From Flavobacterium suaedae (GTDB lineage: Bacteria > Bacteroidota > Bacteroidia > Flavobacteriales > Flavobacteriaceae), in contig NZ_BMJE01000009.1 in the NCBI RefSeq assembly GCF_014642915.1, forward strand, positions 50,423 to 114,422: a stretch of 64,000 nt of DNA, in the 5' to 3' direction. Below, piece by piece: positions 44,701-55,972 of the stretch. Each line of letters starts with the position of its first letter. Position 1 is the stretch's first letter. The notes beneath the pieces were generated by a model. The model saw nothing but the letters and a program-made list of their open reading frames with translations. It had not been told where the DNA came from and ran no database searches. Position numbers and translations under genes: made by a program.

Positions 44701-44754
44701 CTTGATGCCATAAAGGCCCAGGAAGCAAAACGTAACTCTTCTGTACAAAACTAA
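41740..44754 (+). CDS. Large exported TPR-repeat protein paired with an outer-membrane barrel
   Basis: A 1004-residue protein with signal peptide (MRKIHKLSLAALLLYGLNVSA, cleavage before QQS). The rest is a continuous TPR solenoid: recurring units such as FEKGVDLYNQKQYQAAQILFEKA, YAQALKWYDKV, QKGYGYFNSGDKKQAEKYLNKV, YYLGYIAYDSDDYTEANQYFEQV and LGYAYYKQGDYEKAIAEFNKI; I estimate more than twenty. It is periplasmic or attached to the outer membrane from inside. The gene is followed after 27 bases by an outer-membrane barrel gene with a terminator after it, so they are one operon, and the pair is conserved in Flavobacteriia. Its role is not known; TPR scaffolds of this kind are found in outer-membrane assembly. 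Start: ATG 41740 at the signal peptide, not the TTG at 41704. Confidence 0.85.
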   Translation: MRKIHKLSLAALLLYGLNVSAQQSTIYTHELKDFEKGVDLYNQKQYQAAQILFEKAKKENSEMEVQADCAYYIANCAIRLNQMNADVLMEDFVEDYPTSTKRNQAYSEVASYYFEQGKYAQALKWYDKVDAGSMTNAERERYNFQKGYGYFNSGDKKQAEKYLNKVVNSKEYGSQAKYYLGYIAYDSDDYTEANQYFEQVEDNDRYKEDMSYFQADMNFKLGNFQKAIDLGLEQLPKSNAIEKSELNKIIGESYFNLKQYDKAIPYLTEYRGKKGRWNNTDFYQLGYAYYKQGDYEKAIAEFNKIVNGNDAVAQNAYYHLGESYLKTGKKQQALNAFKNASEMNFDAKIQEDAYLNYAKLSYEIGNPYQSVPEVLNSFLDRYPDSPFRQELQNLLISSYITSKNYKEALSLLEKNKSPENREAYQKVAFYRGMELYTDGDYQAALNLFKKSIAEQRNPRFTARATFWKGETEYVLSQFNEALLSFKQFLQFNEAKTTPEYDNINYNLAYTYFKLKNYDQASQNFKTYVESGKADQIRLNDAYLRLGDSYFVSGKYWPAMEAYNEAIAMNGIDADYALFQKAISYGFVARNERKIEDLEQFIQSYPKSKFADDALYELGNTYVTENNTAKALQAYDRLIDNYKNSSYVSKAIMRQALIYYNAQQDDKALTKFKKVVAEFPNTPEAMEAVSTARLIYVDNGRTDEYAAWVKTLSFVDVSDADLDNTAFESAEKQYMQNNTKQAIASLNSYIAKFPNGISALKAHFYLAQAYFADDLPNNAVSHYEYVISKPRNEFTEQALARLSQIHLKNKDCAKATPVLKRLETEAEFPQNVTFAQSNLMKCYYDEKDYANAVVYADKVMANSKTEDRIKSDAQIIIARSAIKTDNEEKAKQAYAKLLTIAKGELAAEALYYDAYFKNKEGKYEASNEAVQKLSKDYSGYKYFGAKALVIMAKNFYGLKDSFQATYILENVIKNFTAYPDVVEEAQKELDAIKAQEAKRNSSVQN

Positions 44755-44781
44755 ATTTAAAGCTATCTCACATTGTTGACT

Positions 44782-46557
44782 ATGAATATTAAAAAAGAAT
44801 ATAAAATAGCACTTATTATCGCCTTGGCATCGTTTCATGGTATGTATGCTCAAAAAGATGATGAAAATATAGGAACTGAGGTAATTAATGTAGTAAAACC
44901 TTATACCCCCACTATTTCAGATGCTTTTAAAGTAAAAGAAACTCCTGTTATAGAGGATGAGGAGAATACAGAGAAAGAAAATATAGAGTATAACATTTTT
45001 TCATTTCCGGTAGCTTCTACTTTTACTCCGGCAAAAGGTAAGGCAGCAGGAGTAGAGCGAGCTAAACGGGAAAAACTGTTTAATAATTATGCTTTACTTG
45101 GGGTAGGTAATTATGGTACTGTAAACGCAGAATTATTTATTACTGAAAATCTTGACAGAAATTCATATGTAGGCGGTATGCTACGACACCTTTCCTCTCA
45201 GGGAGGTATAGATGATGTAGCCCTTGATGATAAATATTACACTACAGGTTTAGATTTAACCTACGGAAGCAGACAACGTAGTTATAGCTGGAATGCCGAT
45301 TTAGGTTATCAGAATCAAGCGTATAATTGGTATGGTTTACCAATTTCGATTGTAAACTTTACTGATGAGCAAATATCAGGTATTGATGAGCAGCAAACCT
45401 ACCATACCATAAATGCAGGGGGTAATATCCTTATGAAAGATGATGGGATTTTTGAAGGTGCATCTCTACAGTTTAAACGTTTTTGGGATGCTTTTGATGC
45501 TGCGGAAAACAGGTTTATTGCAAAACCATCATTTGATGTAAGCGTACTTAGCGAAAAAATAAAACTTGACTTTATATTCGATTATGTAGGTGGTGAGTTC
45601 GATAATAATCAGTATGTAGGTGCTACTGATAATACTGCTCTGGATTATAACTATTTTAATGCAGGCTTCCAACCTAGCATATTATTCCAAAGAGATGAAT
45701 TCTCTGTAAACATAGGTGCAGGCTTATTTTACAGCATGGGTAAGCTAATGGGGGAAAGTGATAACAAGTTTTATATATATCCGCAGGTAAAAGCATCGTA
45801 TAAAGTAGTAGGTGACTTAATGGTGGCTTATGCGGGAGCAGAAGGTACACTGCAACAAAACTCATATGAGCAGTTTGTAGGACAAAACCCGTTTGTAGGT
45901 TCAAGTCTTATTGTAGCACCTACCGACCAACAATATGATATATATGTAGGTTTAAAAGGTAAACTGGCAGACAATGTAGCTTATAACGTGCGAGGTTCGT
46001 ATATGAACGAAGATAACCGTGCTTTTATACGCCATAATAATTCTCTTATTGATTTTGATTCTGCGGATGGAAAAGGGTATGATTATGGTAACTCCTTTAA
46101 TATACTATACGATAAGCTAAGAACAATAAGCTTTTTTGGAGAACTTAAAGCAGATTTTTCAGAAAAAGTATCAGCAGGAATAAGTGGTTCATATTTTAGC
46201 TACGATACCGATTTACAAGAAGCATGGAACTTACCGGAAATGAAATTTTCTGCTAATTTTGATGTAGATATTACTGAGAAATGGTATGCCGGAGCTAATC
46301 TTTTCTTTGTAGGAGAAAGAAAGGATTATGTGGCAACATCTTATGATGCGGATATTGACTTCCCTTCAGCTCCTTTGATTGTAACGCTTGATAGCTACTT
46401 TGATATTAATGCTAATGTAGGGTATAAGTATAACGAACGTTTATCAGGTTTTCTTAGGTTAAACAATATAGCCAATCAGGATTACCAGCGTTGGGTAAAC
46501 TACCCGGTGCAAGGATTCCAGTTTATGTTGGGAGCAACTTATAAATTCAATTTATAG
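44782..46557 (+). CDS. Outer-membrane beta-barrel protein (TonB-dependent-receptor-like, no plug domain)
   Basis: A 591-residue protein with signal peptide (ALIIALASFHGMYA-Q). After an N-terminal stretch with GTEVINVVKPYTPTISDAFKVKETP (about 25-60) and a Glu-rich linker, residues from about 95 to the end alternate in the manner of beta-barrel strands, with aromatic residues at strand ends; the last strand FMLGATYKFNL ends in Leu rather than the usual Phe. Proteins like this are often labelled TonB-dependent receptors, but there is no plug domain of about 150 residues and no carboxypeptidase-like domain. The NVVKPYTPT region may substitute as interaction segment. Start: ATG 44782, not the in-frame TTG 44773. 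Operon partner: the TPR protein. Confidence 0.8.
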   Translation: MNIKKEYKIALIIALASFHGMYAQKDDENIGTEVINVVKPYTPTISDAFKVKETPVIEDEENTEKENIEYNIFSFPVASTFTPAKGKAAGVERAKREKLFNNYALLGVGNYGTVNAELFITENLDRNSYVGGMLRHLSSQGGIDDVALDDKYYTTGLDLTYGSRQRSYSWNADLGYQNQAYNWYGLPISIVNFTDEQISGIDEQQTYHTINAGGNILMKDDGIFEGASLQFKRFWDAFDAAENRFIAKPSFDVSVLSEKIKLDFIFDYVGGEFDNNQYVGATDNTALDYNYFNAGFQPSILFQRDEFSVNIGAGLFYSMGKLMGESDNKFYIYPQVKASYKVVGDLMVAYAGAEGTLQQNSYEQFVGQNPFVGSSLIVAPTDQQYDIYVGLKGKLADNVAYNVRGSYMNEDNRAFIRHNNSLIDFDSADGKGYDYGNSFNILYDKLRTISFFGELKADFSEKVSAGISGSYFSYDTDLQEAWNLPEMKFSANFDVDITEKWYAGANLFFVGERKDYVATSYDADIDFPSAPLIVTLDSYFDINANVGYKYNERLSGFLRLNNIANQDYQRWVNYPVQGFQFMLGATYKFNL

Positions 46558-46592
46558 AAAAATATAAATAACGTATTTTTACAAAATAACAG

Positions 46593-46617
46593 CCTGCATG
46601 TTTCATGCAGGTTTTTT
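46593..46617 (+). terminator. Terminator after the TPR/barrel operon
   Basis: CCTGCATG, loop TTT, CATGCAGG, then six T: 8-bp perfect stem, 35 bases after the barrel stop codon and 13 bases before the next ATG. Confidence 0.88.
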
Positions 46618-46629
46618 ATTTAAACTATT

Positions 46630-47082
46630 ATGCAAGAGTTAAAGCAAAAAGTAATAGCGTATTATAAGCAGCAAATACAAGATAAAGAAGATGCTTTCCG
46701 AGATATGATAAATGCCCTTACCGAAGGGGCTGCTAATGATGCTAAGGGTTCGGCAGGTGATAAGCATGAAACGGCACTCTCTATGATGCATTTAGAGCAG
46801 GAAAAACTAAATGCCAAACTTGCTGAAATATTGCACCAAAAAGCCATTTTAAACAAAATAAAAGAAGATGAAATTCACACTAAAATTGTTTTAGGTAGCT
46901 TAGTAAAAGCAAATACTATGTATTTGTTTGTAAGCGCAGCATTGCCTAAAATTACGGTAGATGGTTGTACTGTAATTGCACTTTCTCCGCAGTCACCGCT
47001 AGGTAGTAAACTTATAGGAATGGAGGTTGACGGTACTTTTGAAATAAGTAATACGAAATATCTTATAGAAAAAATCGTTTAA
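46630..47082 (+). CDS. Small Gre-factor-like protein
   Basis: A 150-residue cytoplasmic protein. Residues 1-80 form an antiparallel coiled coil with a turn at GSAGDKHETAL (40-50), and residues 84-150 a beta-rich domain containing VIALSPQSPLGSKLIGMEVDGTFEIS and YLIEKIV at the end. The second part follows the GreA/GreB C-terminal pattern (SP-x-G-x-x-LIG-x-x-VGD-x-x-E followed by Y-x-I-x-x-I), and the coiled-coil turn has Asp44 and Glu47 where GreA has its acidic tip. I infer a Gre-type factor entering the RNA polymerase secondary channel. Proteins of this type are often listed as 3-oxoacyl-ACP synthase in databases; no thiolase motif or catalytic Cys-His-His exists here. Monocistronic by its position after a terminator. 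Confidence 0.6.
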   Translation: MQELKQKVIAYYKQQIQDKEDAFRDMINALTEGAANDAKGSAGDKHETALSMMHLEQEKLNAKLAEILHQKAILNKIKEDEIHTKIVLGSLVKANTMYLFVSAALPKITVDGCTVIALSPQSPLGSKLIGMEVDGTFEISNTKYLIEKIV

Positions 47083-47117
47083 ATTTTAAAGAGTACTAAC
47101 CAAACCAATTATTACTT

Positions 47118-48650
47118 ATGAAAACCTTGTATTTATTTATGGCATTGCTATGCGTAACAGTATCTGTTGCTCAAAGCGAAGAGTTTGAAGGTGAAAATGG
47201 TCTTATATATTCTGATAAGGCTATTAAAAAGTTGAGTCATATTGTAGACTCTCTTAATCTAAAGTTTAAAGTATGTGAGGCTAAAACTTTTTATTCTCCT
47301 TTGCAGGGAAATGCATCATATATAAACATTTCCGGAGAAAAAGCTGCAAAAGCAAAAACAGATATTGATAATGGGGTTGACTTTGCTGTAATAAAACAAA
47401 AGTACTTTGATGAGGCTGAAGTTATTGAAAAAGTATTAGTAGTACGAAATACTTATAAAGATTATGAAAATAAAGATGTCTTGTACTTTGATGTTTTAGG
47501 TAGCGAAATGCAAGATAGAAATGGATATGATGACTTTTATTATAGAGGGGATAACTTTAAGAAATATAAGGATAAAAACCAAGGTTGGCTATATACTTAC
47601 TATGAAAAATCAAAATATTCAGAAGGTGGAATAGCCGCTATTTATATAAAATCACCGTTAAAGAAGACAGTTTTGGTTGATAAATATGCAAGAATAGTTC
47701 AATATTCAGAATGTCTTGTAGATACTACTGCTACAGTATATTTTAAAGATGCTGAAAGGTCATACTATGGAAGTGTAGAAGGAATTGTGGCTGAGTTTAC
47801 AGAATACTTACACGAGAAGCTAAAAACGCCTACGTATAACTATGAAGAACTTTATACAGCTCAAACAGATACTATTGCTATGGATACAATAACATTGGCA
47901 GCAAAAGAGAGAGAGTTTGACGAGTATATTGAGTTGATGGAGATATGGGAATCTAAACGTTTATCAAAGGTTGATTCATTAATGCAGCATGATAAAAAAT
48001 GCAAACAACTTTTCGATAAAGCTCTTAAAAGTGCTTTATCAGGTAAGGATGTTTCAAATGATGAATTTGAAGAATATGTGGGCATATACTCTTCTAAGAA
48101 AAATGAATTGTTTTTAAAACGCAGCAGAATTGTTGTTGGCGGGTGTAGTATGGATGACAGTCCTCGTATACACGCGTTAAGTATAGCTGAATTAGCAGGA
48201 GAAACGGCTAGTTGGGAAATATTTCTTAGATCTCATTTGGATATTATGAATGATAGGTTTGAACGGGTAAGTGACGGAAGTTATGCATGGGGAAGACGAA
48301 AAACATATATAAAAGAACTAGAAGTTCTGAATATTAATGTTAGTGACTTACTACTGGGAATAGTTTTAAGGGTAGATAACCCTTCTGAAAACCACTATTT
48401 CGGAAATGTTAGGAGGATAGGTCGTTCACTGTCTGAATCAAAAGACAGAGATATTATTGAGAGTGAAATGTTGAGTATGATTAAAAGTAAAGAGTTGGAT
48501 GATTATAATAGGTTGTTAGTGTATTACCTGTTTTTAAACTACAATTATTATCTTGATAATGAAGTGGAGAAAGATGATAATAAAGCTAAGTTAAAAGAGG
48601 CTGTTGCATATCTGCCTAAATATATCCAACCTAAAGATGAACTTAATTAA
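47118..48650 (+). CDS. Exported protein of unknown family
   Basis: A 510-residue protein with a signal peptide (LYLFMALLCVTVSVAQ, cleavage near 18). I do not recognise a domain. Residues 20-210 look mixed alpha/beta and rich in Tyr, Lys and Asp; 215-330 are helical with heptad-like runs (EREFDEYIELMEIWESKRLSKVDSLMQ); 340-400 contain GGCSMDDSPRIHALSIAELAGETASWEIFLRSHLDIMNDRF, the most motif-like section; the end is helical and acidic. Cys are few (CEAK, SEC, KCK, GGCS). It follows the Gre-like gene by 35 bases without a terminator between, so may be co-transcribed. 145 bases separate it from gyrB. The middle section resembles immunity or house-keeping helical domains only in composition. Confidence 0.7.
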   Translation: MKTLYLFMALLCVTVSVAQSEEFEGENGLIYSDKAIKKLSHIVDSLNLKFKVCEAKTFYSPLQGNASYINISGEKAAKAKTDIDNGVDFAVIKQKYFDEAEVIEKVLVVRNTYKDYENKDVLYFDVLGSEMQDRNGYDDFYYRGDNFKKYKDKNQGWLYTYYEKSKYSEGGIAAIYIKSPLKKTVLVDKYARIVQYSECLVDTTATVYFKDAERSYYGSVEGIVAEFTEYLHEKLKTPTYNYEELYTAQTDTIAMDTITLAAKEREFDEYIELMEIWESKRLSKVDSLMQHDKKCKQLFDKALKSALSGKDVSNDEFEEYVGIYSSKKNELFLKRSRIVVGGCSMDDSPRIHALSIAELAGETASWEIFLRSHLDIMNDRFERVSDGSYAWGRRKTYIKELEVLNINVSDLLLGIVLRVDNPSENHYFGNVRRIGRSLSESKDRDIIESEMLSMIKSKELDDYNRLLVYYLFLNYNYYLDNEVEKDDNKAKLKEAVAYLPKYIQPKDELN

Positions 48651-48726
48651 TCTTAAATAACATTTTATCACTCCTTATTTGTTTTAATAAAATGTTAATA
48701 ACTTGAGTGCTAAAGTGCTTTGTAAA

Positions 48727-48758
48727 TTGTATTTATCCCTTGTGTTTTCTTATATTTG
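48727..48758 (+). promoter_or_regulatory. Promoter of gyrB
   Basis: TTG at 48727-48729, 21-base spacer, TATATTTG at 48751-48758: both halves of the Bacteroidota promoter with correct spacing. Transcription start would be about 30 bases before the ATG at 48796. Confidence 0.6.
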
Positions 48759-48783
48759 TGTGTTAAACTTAAAAATTCGTTAA

Positions 48784-51748
<2,965 letters not shown>

Positions 51749-51775
51749 ATTAACCATATAAAAAATATATTAATT

Positions 51776-52711
51776 ATGAAAGTAACTATTGTTGGTGCCG
51801 GTAATGTAGGTGCTACCTGTGCAGATGTAATTGCTTACAGAGGAATTGCTAGCGAAGTAGTATTGTTAGATATTAAAGAAGGCTTTGCAGAAGGTAAAGC
51901 TATGGATATTATGCAATGTGCAACTACTACAGGTTTTAATACAAGAGTAATTGGCAGCACAAACGATTATACTAAAACAGCTAACAGTGATGTGGTTGTA
52001 ATAACTTCGGGAATACCAAGAAAACCGGGTATGACAAGAGAAGAGCTTATTGGTATTAATGCCGGTATTGTAAAATCGGTAGCTGATAACGTATTACGGC
52101 ACTCTCCTGAGGCTATTATTGTAGTAGTATCTAACCCTATGGATACTATGACATACTTAACACTAAAAGCCACAGGTTTACCTAAACACAGAGTTATAGG
52201 TATGGGTGGTGCTTTAGATAGCTCTCGCTTCAAATACTTCCTTTCTCAGGCTTTAGAGAAGCCGGGTAACGATGTGCAGGGTATGGTAATAGGTGGTCAT
52301 GGCGATAAAACGATGATACCGCTTACAAGAATAGCATCATATAACGGTAGTCCCGTATCACAATTCCTTTCTCAGGATGTGTTAGATAAAGTAGCTGCCG
52401 ATACTATGGTTGGCGGTGCTACATTAACAGGTCTATTAGGTACATCAGCATGGTATGCTCCGGGAGCTTCGGTTGCTTATTTAGTTGACAGTATTCTTAA
52501 CGACCAAAGAAAAATGATTCCTTGTTCTGTAATGCTTGACGGAGAGTATGGTCAGAGCGATATATGTATAGGAGTACCTTGTATTATAGGTAGAAAAGGG
52601 TTAGTTGAAATAGTTGATGTTAACCTTGATGATAAGGAGAAAGATTTATTTGCTAAAAGTGCCGATGCGGTACGTAATATGAATGCTGACCTACAGTCAG
52701 TATTAGCATAA
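51776..52711 (+). CDS. mdh: Malate dehydrogenase
   Basis: Oxidises malate to oxaloacetate with NAD in the TCA cycle. The 311-residue product begins MKVTIVGAGNVGATCADVIA, with Asp32 in LLDIKEG selecting NAD. Substrate-binding residues lie in GIPRKPGMTREE (Arg with the mobile loop), VVSNPMDTMTYL and SSRFKYFLS, and the catalytic His in IGGHGDKTMIPL. It is the LDH-like MDH group (as in Chloroflexus and Bacteroidota), not the E. coli type. Position 27 bases after the DUF6588-type gene suggests read-through from gyrB. A strong terminator follows. Confidence 0.96.
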   Translation: MKVTIVGAGNVGATCADVIAYRGIASEVVLLDIKEGFAEGKAMDIMQCATTTGFNTRVIGSTNDYTKTANSDVVVITSGIPRKPGMTREELIGINAGIVKSVADNVLRHSPEAIIVVVSNPMDTMTYLTLKATGLPKHRVIGMGGALDSSRFKYFLSQALEKPGNDVQGMVIGGHGDKTMIPLTRIASYNGSPVSQFLSQDVLDKVAADTMVGGATLTGLLGTSAWYAPGASVAYLVDSILNDQRKMIPCSVMLDGEYGQSDICIGVPCIIGRKGLVEIVDVNLDDKEKDLFAKSADAVRNMNADLQSVLA

Positions 52712-52726
52712 TATAATAATTTTATT

Positions 52727-52756
52727 AAAAAGCTGCCATTCGGCAGCTTTTTTTTT
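52727..52756 (+). terminator. Terminator after mdh
   Basis: AGCTGCC, loop ATTC, GGCAGCT (52731-52748) with A tract before and eight T after; 16 bases after the mdh stop. Confidence 0.92.
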
Positions 52757-52777
52757 AAGATATTATTTAGAAATAAA

Positions 52778-52808
52778 TTGTTTAATCTTCGTGTAAATTA
52801 TATATTTG
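52778..52808 (+). promoter_or_regulatory. Promoter of secDF
   Basis: TTG at 52778-52780, 20-base spacer, TATATTTGC at 52801-52809: the best full match to the Bacteroidota promoter in this window, 38 bases upstream of the ATG at 52847. Confidence 0.65.
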
Positions 52809-52846
52809 CTCGGTTTTAAAAACTGGGATAATTAATATTTGTACTA

Positions 52847-55816
52847 ATGCAAAACAAAGGACTCGTTAAGTTTTTCGCAATATTGATTGCGATAGTTTGT
52901 ATCTACCAACTTTCATTTACGTTTGTTTCAAACAGTATTAAAGAGGATGCAAAAGAATACGCCGAAGGCGATTCTGCAAAAGAAGTTGAATACCTTAATA
53001 TGATGAAAGACTCAGTTGTATATCCTGTATTGGATTATACATTTGATGAGGTAAGAGACAAACAAATCAACAAAGGGTTAGACCTTGAAGGAGGTATTAA
53101 CGTAATTCTTCAGATATCAGTAAAAGATATTATTAAAGGACTTGCTAACAATTCTTCAAACCCTGTTTTAAATAAGGCTTTAGATAAAGCTACAGAGGAC
53201 AGACAAGGTAATCAGGATTATCTTGATGCTTTCTTCATTGCTTTTGATGAAGTATCAAACGGAAGCGTTAAACTCGCTTCTCCTGAACTGTTTACTAACA
53301 GAATAATGGGAGATGATGTTAACATTAATATGACCAATGAAGAGGTTAAAAATGTTATCAAAAATAAAGTAAGCGAATCGGTTGATAGTGCTTATAGAGT
53401 ACTTTCTGAGCGTATTGATAAATTTGGTGTAGTACAGCCTAACATACAAAAGCTTGGAGAGTCAGGAAGAATATTAGTAGAGCTTCCCGGTGCAAAAGAT
53501 ATAGACCGAGTTAAAAAACTATTACAAAGTACAGCACAGTTAGAGTTTTGGGAAACTTACAAGATAAGTGAAATTCAAAACTTTTTACTTGCTGCTAACC
53601 AAACACTAAGAGAAACTGAAAAAACAGCAGATACAGAAGAAATAGATACTACTGAAGAAACACCTTCCACAGGTATAGATTCACTTCTTACAGATTCTGC
53701 TACAGACTCTCTTGAAGCTGCAAGAGCAAATAACCCGTTATTCGCAAAATTATCTCCGGGTCAGTTTGGTCCTGTATTAGGTGTTGCAGCAGTAAAAGAT
53801 ACGGCAACAATAAATAAATGGTTAAAAAGATCAGATATTCGTTCATTACTTTCAGGTGAGCAACGTTTTGCTCGTTTCGTTTGGGGTAAAGAAGACTCTC
53901 AGAGAAGTAAAGGTTTCCTTGAACTTTATGCTTTAAAAGGTAACAGAAGTAATACACCTCCACTTAGTGGTAACGTTATTACAGGGGCAAACGAAGCATT
54001 TGACCAAATGGGTAAACCATCTGTTGAAATGCAGATGAATACTAAAGGAGCTCAGAAGTGGGAGGAGATGACAGGAAAAGCATTTTCTAGTCAAGGTTAC
54101 ATTGCAATTGTACTGGATAATGTAGTGTACTCTGCTCCGGGAGTAACATCAGGTCCTATTTCAGGAGGTCGTTCTCAAATATCAGGTAACTTTACAGTAT
54201 CAGAAACAAAAGATTTAGCAAACATACTTAGAGCAGGTAAACTTCCTGCATCAGCAGATATTATTCAGTCAGAGGTTGTAGGGCCATCATTAGGTCAGGA
54301 GGCTATTGATAGTGGTATTATGTCTGCATTAGTAGGTTTATTACTTATATCACTTTGGATGATATTATACTACGGTAAGTCAGGTTGGTTTGCTATTATA
54401 GCACTAGCAGTTAACTTACTTTATATATTTGGTGTTCTTGCCAGTATAGGTGCAGTGTTAACACTACCGGGTATTGCAGGTATTGTATTAACAATGGGTA
54501 CAGCGGTAGATGCCAATATTATTATCTATGAAAGAGCAAAAGAAGAGCTACGACTAGGCAGAACGCTGGATGAAGCTTTAAAAATTGCATATAGCTGGAA
54601 AGGTGCAATGTCAGCAATTACTGATGCTAACGTAACAACTTTCCTTACAGGTCTGGTACTATTAATATTTGGTACAGGTCCGGTAAAAGGTTTTGCAACT
54701 ACATTACTTATAGGTATTCTTACTTCATTATTTACAGCAATATTCATTACAAGAATATTCTTAGATATGAATAAAAACGGTAAACTTACTTTTGATACTC
54801 CAATGTCTAAGAACTGGTTTAAGAACTTTAACTTTAACTTCTTAGGTAAAAAGAAAATTGCTTATGTAATTTCAGCTATCTTAATAGCTGTAAGTTTTGT
54901 ATCATTCTTTACAAATGGTCTTGACCAGGGTATTGATTTTGTAGGAGGTCGTACATTCCAGGTTAGGTTTGATAAAGAAGCACCGGTTGAAGAAATCAAA
55001 GCAACGCTTTCAAGTCCTGAAGTATTTGATAGTGGAGTTGATGTAAAAGTATTCGGAGAAAGTAACCAGTTAAGAATAACTACTAAATATAAAGTAGATA
55101 AGCATGGTATAGAAGCTGATAAAGAGGTTAATCAGATGATGTATGATAACCTTAAAAAATACTACTCAGAAGATATTACTTACGATAACTTTGTAAATAC
55201 TTACGAAGGCAAGCAACTGGGTATTATGCAGGCTTCTAAGGTAGGTCCTACCATTGCAGATGATATTAAGACTAACTCATATTGGGCTGTGGCAGGATCA
55301 CTATTTATTGTATTCCTTTACCTAATGATTAGTTTTAGAAAATGGCAGTACAGTTTAGGTGCGGTAGCAGCAGTGGCGCACGACGTTATTATTGTGCTTG
55401 GTATTTACTCACTATTCTACAAGTATGCTCCTTTCCAAATGGAAATGAACCAGCACTTTATTGCTGCAATTCTTACCGTAATTGGTTACTCGCTTAACGA
55501 TACCGTAATTGTATTCGATAGAATTAGAGAGTTTGTTACAGGTAACGAAGTATCAGGTAAGTTTGAAGATGTGGTAAACAAGTCTATTAACGCTACTATT
55601 ACCAGAACAATAAACACTTCACTTACAGTAATATTTGTGTTACTTATTATGTTCATATTTGGTGGAGAGTCTATACAAGGATTTATATTTGCTATGTTAA
55701 TAGGTATTTTTGTGGGTACATACTCATCACTATTCATTGCAACACCAATACTTGTAGATACTACACCTGAAAAGGAAAAGATTGCTGTTGAAGAAAAAGA
55801 AATTATTGCTGAGTAA
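52847..55816 (+). CDS. secDF: Fused protein translocase subunit SecDF
   Basis: Uses the proton motive force to pull proteins through SecYEG. The 989-residue product joins SecD (about 1-640) and SecF (about 660-989), as in Bacteroidota and Bacillus. Visible: first helix (8-27), GLDLEGG (77-83), the periplasmic P1 domain with RIDKFGVVQPNIQKLG, the six-helix SecD membrane part with GTAVDANIIIYERAKEE, then SecF with FTNGLDQGIDFVGGRTFQV and GYSLNDTVIVFDRIREF; both halves have the conserved membrane Asp. Between residues 255 and 295 a Thr/Glu/Asp-rich insertion breaks the P1 domain. Own promoter and terminator, so monocistronic. Confidence 0.96.
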   Translation: MQNKGLVKFFAILIAIVCIYQLSFTFVSNSIKEDAKEYAEGDSAKEVEYLNMMKDSVVYPVLDYTFDEVRDKQINKGLDLEGGINVILQISVKDIIKGLANNSSNPVLNKALDKATEDRQGNQDYLDAFFIAFDEVSNGSVKLASPELFTNRIMGDDVNINMTNEEVKNVIKNKVSESVDSAYRVLSERIDKFGVVQPNIQKLGESGRILVELPGAKDIDRVKKLLQSTAQLEFWETYKISEIQNFLLAANQTLRETEKTADTEEIDTTEETPSTGIDSLLTDSATDSLEAARANNPLFAKLSPGQFGPVLGVAAVKDTATINKWLKRSDIRSLLSGEQRFARFVWGKEDSQRSKGFLELYALKGNRSNTPPLSGNVITGANEAFDQMGKPSVEMQMNTKGAQKWEEMTGKAFSSQGYIAIVLDNVVYSAPGVTSGPISGGRSQISGNFTVSETKDLANILRAGKLPASADIIQSEVVGPSLGQEAIDSGIMSALVGLLLISLWMILYYGKSGWFAIIALAVNLLYIFGVLASIGAVLTLPGIAGIVLTMGTAVDANIIIYERAKEELRLGRTLDEALKIAYSWKGAMSAITDANVTTFLTGLVLLIFGTGPVKGFATTLLIGILTSLFTAIFITRIFLDMNKNGKLTFDTPMSKNWFKNFNFNFLGKKKIAYVISAILIAVSFVSFFTNGLDQGIDFVGGRTFQVRFDKEAPVEEIKATLSSPEVFDSGVDVKVFGESNQLRITTKYKVDKHGIEADKEVNQMMYDNLKKYYSEDITYDNFVNTYEGKQLGIMQASKVGPTIADDIKTNSYWAVAGSLFIVFLYLMISFRKWQYSLGAVAAVAHDVIIVLGIYSLFYKYAPFQMEMNQHFIAAILTVIGYSLNDTVIVFDRIREFVTGNEVSGKFEDVVNKSINATITRTINTSLTVIFVLLIMFIFGGESIQGFIFAMLIGIFVGTYSSLFIATPILVDTTPEKEKIAVEEKEIIAE

Positions 55817-55840
55817 GCATAATCAAAATATATAAATCAG

Positions 55841-55870
55841 AAAAGTCTGCTTATTAAAGCAGGCTTTTTT
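55841..55870 (+). terminator. Terminator after secDF
   Basis: AAAAGTCTGCTT, loop ATTA, AAGCAGGCTTTTTT: 8-bp stem with one G-T pair, then T run; 25 bases after the secDF stop. Confidence 0.88.
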
Positions 55871-55972
55871 GGTTTAGGTAGTTAATGTATCGTAAAAGTG
55901 CCGTGTTTAGAAGCAATTTTTAAACTATATTAGCGTTAAATTTTTAAAACAAACTTAAAAGTATAATTTTCT

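Noticed and set aside
44782..46557. Complete TonB-dependent receptor
   Set aside because: No plug domain and no typical TonB box; I keep only the barrel description.
46630..47082. 3-oxoacyl-ACP synthase
   Set aside because: 150 residues, coiled coil, no thiolase fold motifs or catalytic Cys-His-His.
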